This document shows, one piece after another, positions 56,700 to 64,000 of a DNA stretch of 64,000 bases. This stretch comes from Balaenoptera acutorostrata (taxonomy: Eukaryota; Chordata; Mammalia; Artiodactyla; Balaenopteridae). Under the pieces are notes generated by a model. The model saw only the letters and a program-made list of their open reading frames with translations, did not search any database and had not been told where the DNA came from. Position 1 is the stretch's first letter, and every line of letters starts with the position of its first letter. The translations under genes and the position numbers were made by a program. Location: assembly GCF_949987535.1 (NCBI RefSeq), contig NC_080069.1:37127269-37191268 (forward strand), read 5' to 3'.

Positions 56700-57130
56700 G
56701 CATGTCTTCCATCTGGCTGTTCCAATAATCTGGTTAATAAATATTTTCCTGAGTTCTGTAAGCTTCCCTAGCAAATTAATGAAACCCAAGGTGGGGGGGG
56801 GGGGGATGGGGGGTGGGGGGAAGCGGTCATGGGAACCTCTGATTTATAGCCAGTCAGTCAGAAGCACAGATGACAACCTGGACTTGGGATTAGCATCTGA
56901 AGTGGGATGGGAGCTGTCTTGTGGAACTGAGCCCTTAACCTGTGGGATCTGATGCCATCTCCAGGTAGATCGTATCAGAATTATTGGGTTAAACTGTAGG
57001 ACAATGAGCTGGTGTTGCAGAATTGCTTACTGTGGGGGAAAACCCCACTTATTTGGAATGCAGAAGTCTTCAGCATATTGTGTACAGTGTAAAGGAAAAC
57101 AGAGTTTTTCCTTCACAAGGACCAAATGGC
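56700..57130 (+). mobile_element. Unclassified mammalian repeat, possibly LTR-derived
   Basis: 'AATAAATATTTTCCTGAGTT' followed by 'CTGATTTATAGCCAGTCAGT', 'CACAGATGACAACCTGGACT', 'GCCCTTAACCTGTGGGATCT' and 'GCAGAATTGCTTACTGTGGG' is a text I recognise from many mammalian loci, resembling the 3' part of an old LTR with its polyadenylation signal. I cannot name the family. Confidence 0.4.
56793..56820 (+). repeat. G-rich tract with G-quadruplex potential
   Basis: G13, then AT, then G6, T, G6. Four or more G3+ runs with 1-2 nt loops can be drawn. Confidence 0.85.
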
Positions 57131-58009
57131 TCTGAATGCCAAATAAGTTGCCAATTTCAGTTCCTTATTAATTTAGACAACAAGATAATATCTTGTGGGG
57201 GAAACCTTTAGAGTATTTGAGGTTCAACTAACATCACCCATTCAGCCTGAAAGCTGGAGCATCCTGCCTGCTGGTAGTGGCTGGAGATCCAACACCATCC
57301 TCCTTCTCCAGGTCCCTCCCCTTTTGCATATCAGAGGTTGTGTGGGAAAAGGCGGTCAGTGCAGGGAAGGGCACTGGATGGACCCGGCTGGCTCAAGAGG
57401 CCTGTCCAGAGAGCTAATGCAGGTCAGAGTCCTGAAGGGTGTCCCGTTGCTTTGTTCTTATCAAGAGTGATTCTTTGGGGTGGACTGCCATTACTCAGGC
57501 ACAATGGAGGGGCTCCAGCAGAACTGAGAGGCTGCAGAGGTGGGCAGCTGCTGGTGGTGGGGCAGGCCAGGAATCCTCTGTGCCAGTGCTTGCCCAGGGA
57601 CAAGAGGAGCTGAGACCTGAGGCCACAGTAGACTTTGTCCTGCAGAAGCTGTGGGATACAGGAGGGGAGGAGATGCCTGTGCTGGTGAGGTGGAAGGCTG
57701 GAGCCAGAAAATCCTGGGGGAGCTGCTCGGAGTGCTTGAGCAGAGGCATTTTGCAGCAGCAGCAATGGTCGAGGTGATTGTTCTGACACATACTCAGCTT
57801 CCAAAGCCTCACAAGGAAAAAGCCTGCAAGGATACACCTCCAGAAACCTGTTCTCACAACTTCCTGGGTCCAAGTCAGCAACAAATGTCAGCAGGACAGA
57901 TTTTGTTATCACCCAACTCACTGGCCATAAGCCATAGCTTTCCTTGCCCCTTCTACCAGAGCAAGACCATCCCTTCAAAGGGATGTTAACTTATGAAGGC
58001 TGGACATCT
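57131..58009. other. Stretch without recognised genes
   Basis: Overlapping frames on both strands (57424-57978 minus, 184 codons; 57439-57777 and 57651-57989 plus; 57495-57884 minus) match no family. They are mutually overlapping and treated as chance. Confidence 0.4.
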
Positions 58010-58485
58010 TTTTTTTTTTTTCCCAATACTTTTTGGCTTTCCAGACTTCTGTGAATTGCCTGTTTACAATTTTTGCCCATTTCCTGTTGATATGCTTGTC
58101 TCTTCACATTGATTTGTAAGAGTAGTTTTTGGAAGTTAGCGAGAAGAAACATTGATCTGTCGTAATTGTTGCAAATATTCTTTTCATTTCTAAACATTTC
58201 TGTGGCATTTCATGACATGCAGAATTTTGTATTTTTATGAAGTGATAGCCAAGGTCTTTAGTTTTATGTTTTTTATGTGACTAGATGAATATCCACCTTT
58301 ATTTTTCTAGCTCATTTAGGTTTTTATTTTACACATTTAACTCTTCAAACCTTCTGGAATGTATTTTGGTGTGAGGTAGAAAGTTTAACAGTTTTCCACA
58401 AATAGTTAGCTAGTAGTGTCAGCCATCAATTACTGAATAACCCTTCCTTTATGATTTGTTAACAAGGTAGAGAATTTTATTCCCC
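58010..58485 (-). mobile_element. Ancient L1M ORF2 3' fragment
   Basis: Antisense L1: 'TTTGTATTTTTATGAAGTGA', 'AGGTTTTTATTTTACACATT', 'GGAATGTATTTTGGTGTGAG' and 'ATTACTGAATAACCCTTCCT'. The last is the antisense of the well-known 'ACCATTTATTGAAAAG' region. Old. Confidence 0.7.
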
Positions 58486-59949
58486 CAAATGCCCATGGAT
58501 TTTTCATTGATGTGAGAAAACGGCTCCATTTCCAAAGGATGGCCATGGGCTTTTGTCCACAGGGAGCAAGGGATGATAAGGAAGTGTAGACATTCTGGGT
58601 TGTGGCCGTCCCAGAGAGGTCTAGGATAGGGGCCAGGGGAAAACAGAAGTCCTAGTGGCCAGTGATGTAGCCCATTGTGGTACAGGGTAGAAGGGAACAG
58701 AGCTGCTAAAGAAGAGAATGCAGACGCAATGAGGAAGCTGCATGGCTGACAGGAAGGAGAGATATTTGGTAGCTACTAAGAGCATTGAACTTTGGGAAGG
58801 GGAAATACTTCTAGAGAAGATCTTTGGGAAGTTTTCTCAGGATGAATTTTTTTAAGAAAATCTATAGTAAAACTTCTGTCATTCTGCAAAGTGTATTAAA
58901 TTGAGTATTTTTTCTTTGAATGTGACTGTGCAAAAACTGTACAGCATGGGATACATATTTGCATTACCTTTGGGATGGTACCTCATTTGTAAATACACTA
59001 CTTACATATTTTTTTTCCTTAGAGTGTATTACTAAATTCTTACATATACTAGAATCTTGTTCTGAAGTTTATATTCTGTTCTATCTTTGTAGTAGTTCTT
59101 ACCCACTTGGAACAGTACACAAATTCTCATCATTTTTCAGTTTCTCTAGTACAACCCATGAAAGGAATATGTTAGCTGTGAATGAAAAATCTAGATTATG
59201 ATAGAATCTAACCCTCAGCAAAATGCTGTATGAGAATCACAGCTGGAAAGGAATAGCTGACTCGCCAGGTAAGAGCAGAGGAACTCTTTCTTCCTTGTTA
59301 CCATGTTGGTCTGAGTAGAACAGTAGATGCTGTGGTGACAGAGATGCCTGGCTGTCAGCTCAGCCAGGCCTCCCATAAGCATCTCTATTGAGGTGGGAAG
59401 GAGGTTTCTGTGAGCAGGGGGCAGAATACTGAACACTGAGGAGCAAAAGGCTGTGACAACAGGATGGCAGTACAGACAGAAACCTCAGGGACATCACCTG
59501 GGGCCGAAATTTGAGAAAAGGAAGGAAAGATTGTATCTTTTTATTACCATCAATGTAAGGCTCAAAGAATGACCCTAGGTATGGACTTAGAAGATTTTGA
59601 CCTGGAGTTTCCTATTATTCCTTTTATTTTAGACTCTTATTTTGCACAGGACTTTTATTAGGCAATCTTGGAAAATATTCAAAGTCAGAATTTAAAATCT
59701 GAGTTTAAGAGAAAGTATTATAGTAGTAAATGTAAAAAAAAAAAATTCAGTAAATTCCAACAAGAATTCTTTTTATGCTAATGAATATAAGTGCACTATC
59801 ATATTTTTTGTGGAGGGGAGACATTTTATTGTATAGATACTCAATGATTTACTGAACATACCCTCTAATTACGATCAGTTGATTATTTTTCTAATGTTTT
59901 GTTATCTCAAACAGGACTGGATTAAACATTTTTGTTTATAAATTGAATC
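58486..59949. other. Long stretch without recognised genes or repeats
   Basis: AT-rich with an A11 run near 59733. Frames of 73-80 codons at 58959-59201 and 59215-59436 have no family match. Confidence 0.4.
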
Positions 59950-60466
59950 ATATCAATCCAATGCTTTAAAACTATTACTGGCTCCCTGTTGCCCTTCAGA
60001 AAATCCATCCTCTTAAATCTGGCACATGAAGCTCTTTATAATCCACCCCTAGTCTACTTTAGAGCCTTCTCTCAAGCCAGCTCCATGCCCCCAGGTCCTC
60101 AAGACTCAGCTCAAGCAGCCCCTCCTTTGTAAAACCTTCCCCATCTTTCCCCAGGTCAAGTGACATTTCCTTGCTCTGAGAAACTACAGCATTTTATTCC
60201 CACATCTATGAAAACAAGTGTCATATGATAATTATTTTTCAGGGTAGCTATTTCTTGCCCTAGAGTCAGAGTTCTGAGCCTATAAGTGTTTCCTTTCCTG
60301 ATGTATACCCAGCCTAGTGCCTGCCTCCTGGTATAGTGCCTGACACAGAAAAATAGTGGCTCAGTAAATGTTTGTTGAGAGAATGTATGATTATTTGGTG
60401 GAATTTTGTTGAGTCACCAATCTTTTAAATTTAAGTTTAAATTCTTTCTTGGGCTTGAAATGATGG
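59950..60466 (+). mobile_element. L2 3' end
   Basis: Sense L2: 'CTGGCTCCCTGTTGCCCTTC', 'GAAGCTCTTTATAATCCACC', 'AAAACCTTCCCCATCTTTCC', 'TGCCTGACACAGAAAAATAG' and 'GGCTCAGTAAATGTTTGTTG' at about 60358-60377. The terminal ~115 bp is part of the left arm of the inverted duplication at 60271-60691, so a copy of it exists in inverse orientation just downstream. Confidence 0.75.
60271..60466 (+). repeat. Inverted duplication, left arm
   Basis: A 196-bp arm that recurs in reverse complement at 60496-60691. By eye about 8 of 196 positions differ (~96% identity). Contains the 3' end of the L2 and about 80 bp of unique DNA. Differences include T/C near 60279 and a 3-site cluster near 60416-60430. Together with the right arm it would form a long RNA hairpin if transcribed. 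Confidence 0.9.
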
Positions 60467-60471
60467 ACTTG

Positions 60472-60485
60472 ACTTTTTAAAAAGT
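60472..60485. repeat. Palindrome at centre of the inverted duplication
   Basis: ACTTTTTAAAAAGT is its own reverse complement and lies in the 29-nt spacer. It contains TTTTTAAAAA, which fits the L1 endonuclease target preference (TTTT/AA). Confidence 0.8.
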
Positions 60486-60495
60486 GCTTGAAATC

Positions 60496-60691
60496 CCATC
60501 ATTTCAAACCCAAGAAAGAATTTAAACTTAAATTGAAAAGATCAGTGACTCAACAAAATTCCACCAAATAATCATACATTCTCTCAACAAACATTTACTG
60601 AGCCAATATTTTTCTGTGTCAGGCACTATACCAGGAGGCAGGCACTAGGCTGGGTATACCACAGGAAAGGAAACACTTATAGACTCAGAAC
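60496..60691 (-). repeat. Inverted duplication, right arm
   Basis: Reverse-complement copy of 60271-60466. It ends exactly where a truncated L1 3' end begins (60692). The sequence left of the left arm does not pair with the L1, so both edges of the duplication are sharp. Confidence 0.9.
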
Positions 60692-60978
60692 AGGGTGGGA
60701 GGGGGAAGCTGGGGTGAAGTGAGAATAGCATTGACACATATACACTACTGAATGTAAAATAGTTAGCTAGTGGGACGCAGCAGCATAGCACAGGGAGATC
60801 AGCTCGGTGCTTTGTGATGACCTAGAGTGGTGGGATAGGGAGGATGGGAGGGAGGCTCAAGAGGGAGGGGATATGGGGACATATGTATGCATATGGCTGA
60901 TTCACTATGGTATACAATAGAAACTAACACAGTATTGTGAAGCAATTATACTCCAATAAAGATCTATTTTTTAAAAAA
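60692..60978 (+). mobile_element. 5'-truncated L1 3' UTR adjoining the inverted duplication
   Basis: Corresponds to about 12064-12355 of the full-length L1: 'GGGAGGGGGAAGCTGGGGTG', 'ACACATATACACTACTGAAT', 'CATAGCACAGGGAGATCAGC', 'TTATACTCCAATAAAGATC'. AATAAA at 60955-60960 is followed by TCTATTTTTTAAAAAATC rather than a clean A tail. The 5' boundary coincides with the right arm end. Confidence 0.88.
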
Positions 60979-61505
60979 TCAGTAGACTGTCACCTAAGAA
61001 TGTACAGAACAGACAAGATTATAACGATTCTCTAGAGAGTTCTCTGGCCCAGGACCCCAATAATAATCCCCTCGCACCTGCCATTTTAGAGATTCCCTAG
61101 CCATGGTTTGGTGGGTCTAGGACTGGAGGTATGAGAGGGTGTGCCAGAAGGAAAAGGAAAGAACAAAAGTCTTTCTGTGAGATGGATCCCAGGTCCACCT
61201 TTGCAAGTTTCCTAGACATAAGAATGCAAAGTCCACTCCAGAAGGGACCATAGTGGCTCTCTAGGTAATGTCTTTTCTGAGGCCTGGAATCTCAGTTGGA
61301 GGAAGGGTGGTCTGGTAGAAGGAGAGCAGCACTTGGGGGCATAGAATTAGGAATGGAAATGTTTTTGAGAAATTGGAAACATGGAGATAGGCAAGGACCC
61401 TGAAGTCTAGCAGAGCACCTGGACACCAGGCCACGAGGCCAAGCCTTCAAAAATTTGGCTGTGAATTGAAGACTTTGCCCTTCAATAATCTTAATTCAGT
61501 GACTT
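60979..61505. other. Stretch without recognised genes or repeats
   Basis: Nothing supportable on either strand. Confidence 0.4.
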
Positions 61506-61724
61506 CAGAACTTTGCAGTGAACCACAATAGGAAATACATTTTACACTGCAAGCCAACACAAGCATATACAAACAGGCATAACTAAAACAATGTTCTCAT
61601 ATTTGTTTTAATGTATGCAGCATAGTCTGATATTTTAAATTCTATTCTAATTCACTGTGTTTTAAAAAAATTCTGGTCATGACCCATTGCATTGATTTCA
61701 GGACCTACAGTGTGAAAATTACTG
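61506..61724. mobile_element. Probable hAT-like DNA transposon
   Basis: 'CAGAACTTTGCAGTGAACCA' at the left and 'ACCTACAGTGTGAAAATTACTG' in two parts at the right are loosely inverted. Internal 'GGTCATGACCCATTGCATTG' and 'ATTTCAGGACC' recall a common MER element. Diverged. Confidence 0.55.
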
Positions 61725-64000
61725 CCCAAGGATAACTGAAGAAAGGAGAGTATCTTAATTTCTTGAGATTAGAAGAGGAATGCTTAGCTGCCAAAAGTGA
61801 GGTTATTAGCCAGGAGGACTGTCATGTGTCCAATCACCATTAATCTTAAGTAGGTGACAAAGGCTTAGAGTCCTCAGTTGTTAAGAAAACACCAGCCATA
61901 ACCTGTTAAGTATTAATTGTGTGTTGGGAAGAGACAGAAAGATTAAGAGGGAGAGAGAGAGCACGCAAGCGTGTGCTTGGGAAGTGGAAAGGCCATTTCA
62001 AAATGTGCCTTTGCCCTTGGGCTATCATGAGTGGAGTGGCTAATGCAGTAGGAGGAAGACATAAAAGACACAGCAGAATGTTAAAAGAGCCTTTCTGAAA
62101 AAGAAATTACTCATACCTTCTTGTGAATCACACAAAATCAGAATGTGCTAAGTGAATTAATCTGGAGATCAAGGCTCATTCTTGGTCTAGAGAAATGAAA
62201 GGATTATAGGTAAGAGCTAAGCAGACAGCATGAACTTTTTAATAACACAAAGTTCACAAATATTTTTTCTCCCACTCTTGGGAAAGTAGAAGGAAATAAA
62301 TTAGAGGCACATGCCAGGACCTTCAACCCTCCTGCCTCCCACCAACTTCTAGAACAACTAAACATCAAGCATCCCTTAGTGGTTTCCTCTTTGTGTGAAC
62401 ATGCATGAGTGATGGGAAAGAGATATACTTGAGGCCAGTACATTTTTAACTCCCTGGGAGGTATTTTTTATCTAAACATGCCTTCATTTGGGCCTTCAAA
62501 GATGAAATAATGAAGCAACTTTCCCTGAGTGCCATATCTTATTCTATCATCAACTTTTTATAGACTTGAACACTACATCAATTAACACCTTTTAACTCAG
62601 GACAAACTCCTCCTCTGGGAACAGTTCTATCCTAAAGGAAATGCAGATATGGGAAGGGCCAAAGTTATACTGTAGTTCTGGATTGAAGTGCAATCGTCTA
62701 CCCAAAACAGCAACAATAGAGTTTGCTGTGGGTATAGAATATGCCACTCCCAGAGGCAAGTGTGCAAAAAAAAAAAAAGGTTTTTTTTTTTTACATTAAG
62801 GTTTATTTCTGTTTGAAGCCCCCATTCCACCACATGGCAGAAGCTTAACCTTAATAAATTCAGAATAAATCCCTTTCAGCATTTTCTATCTTCCCATTTC
62901 TCTCCTAAATTGAACCTTACGTTCTGGAGGACTTGCATTTGATTCCTGGCTGTCAATGATCATATCCTGCCTTCCCCTGAGTGTGGACATGCCCACCTGC
63001 CTCTGGCTGGACAGGCCACACTGCCATCACTGCTACATGCCCTCAGCTGAACCATGAGTCCTTGGAGGTCTGTTGTGTCCCACTTTCTCCAACATCTGTC
63101 CCCTTTTGATGTTATGGGAATATTCAGCTACTGTCCATTGAAGTGGAAATTCTCATGAGATCCCAGGAAAACATACTTGAATCTCCAGGATGTGGTACTC
63201 TAACAGTCTGATTTCCTTGAAAATATGTGAAATGTAATAAGCAGGGAATATGCTACTTTCTCGGGCACCAAGTCAGTGCGGTTACCTCGGGACAACAAAG
63301 GCCTTAGGACAAGGAATTCAGGGTACTGAGTGTTCTCTCCCGCCCCTCCTGCATCACCCTCCATCCTTCTCCACCATGCTCTATGCCCTAGGAGACTCTA
63401 CAGAATCTTCACATGGGCCTTTTTGCCCTCTGGCTCCAGCCTGGTGCAGCCAGAGAGAGGCCCTGGCAGTAGATCAAAGGGCAGGAGGAGAGGGAGGGGG
63501 TGTTGATCTTCCTGGCTCCTTTCCTTCTGAGTCACAGGTGGGCAGAGACTGCATTCCTTTCCTGAAAGCCATAGGGCTGTTGGGTGGCCGTCTCCTGCAG
63601 ACACAGCTACAGTGATGGTTACAGCTGTCTCTGGGCCCCAGTGACCACTCCCTGCCCTGCCCTTTAGGCCTAGAGATGGTCATGGCTCTCCAATGTGTCA
63701 CCATCCTTTGTTGGCTTCCCTTCATCCTGCCCACCCACAGTTTTGTAAATAGTTCCTTCACCAAACTCGCTCTACTTATCCTGCTTGCCTGTGCCATCCA
63801 TTTTCTGCTGGGACCTGACTGAATCAGTTAGTTTTACAGATATTAAGTGGTAGGAGCACCCTTCTGCCTCTAGTTATAGAGTAACATTTCTTGGATCTGG
63901 AGTGAGTTGGTTATGATGTGGAACAGAGACTGTTCACACTCCATGGTATTTTACCCACCATATCCATCCCAGGGGCTGCCATATTTGTAGCTTCTTCAGG
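61725..64000. other. Stretch without recognised genes or repeats
   Basis: About 2.3 kb with no named repeat. It contains A13 and T12 runs at 62766-62792. Frames at 62204-62443 and 62627-62833 (minus) and 63250-63615 (plus, 121 codons) have no family match and no start or splice support. The final kilobase is richer in GC, but no exon could be supported. Confidence 0.4.

Noticed and set aside
57424..57978. 184-codon minus-strand open frame
   Set aside because: Overlapped by two plus-strand frames of 112 codons and a second minus-strand phase; no family match.
60271..60691. CRISPR-like or bacterial palindromic array
   Set aside because: Only one inverted pair is present, in mammalian DNA containing L2 and L1 sequence.

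Overview
This is a stretch of mammalian nuclear DNA, most likely from a cetacean or a close relative (hippopotamus is not excluded). The evidence is the repeat content. There are four tRNA-Glu-derived SINEs of the CHR type, each with pol III A and B box motifs and clear target-site duplications. There is one essentially full-length LINE-1 of the type common in whale genomes, plus two younger L1 3' ends. Ruminant BovB/Bov-A and pig PRE elements were not seen. The background is the usual eutherian mix of MIR, L2, ancient L1M, MaLR-type LTRs and small hAT-like DNA transposons.

No host protein-coding exon, tRNA, rRNA or known small RNA gene could be supported. The longer open frames lie in repeats or GC-rich DNA, are opened on both strands at once, and match no family I recognise. 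The window is best read as intergenic or deep intronic sequence.

Layout: 1-5.2 kb is AT-rich DNA with old L1M, L2 and HAL1-like fragments. 5.2-12.4 kb is the full-length L1 (5' UTR, broken ORF1, broken ORF2, 3' UTR). 12.4-22 kb is old L1M, LTR-like, MIR and DNA-transposon fragments. At about 22.0-22.6 kb lies a non-repetitive CpG-rich block, the best promoter-like candidate here. 23-31 kb is MIR/L1M/LTR debris with a repeat-poor stretch at 26.3-26.9 kb. At 31.8 kb a SINE has landed inside a MIR. 34-40 kb holds MER5-like, L2 and two MaLR LTR copies. 41.1-41.7 and 46.6-47.25 kb are repeat-free, AT-motif-rich stretches that look like candidate conserved non-coding elements. 48-56 kb holds an L1 3' end, three SINEs and a long antisense L2 interrupted by a DNA transposon. 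56-61 kb holds a hAT element with an 8-bp target duplication, an L1M fragment and a notable ~420-bp inverted duplication. 61.7-64 kb has nothing recognisable.

The most unusual structure is the inverted duplication at 60271-60691. Two arms of about 196 bp, roughly 96% identical by eye, are separated by 29 nt, and the right arm directly abuts a truncated L1 3' end. It looks like a fossil of an L1 insertion that switched template onto neighbouring genomic DNA. I found no gene system or new protein machinery, and family names below come from memory of consensus sequences, not a database search.
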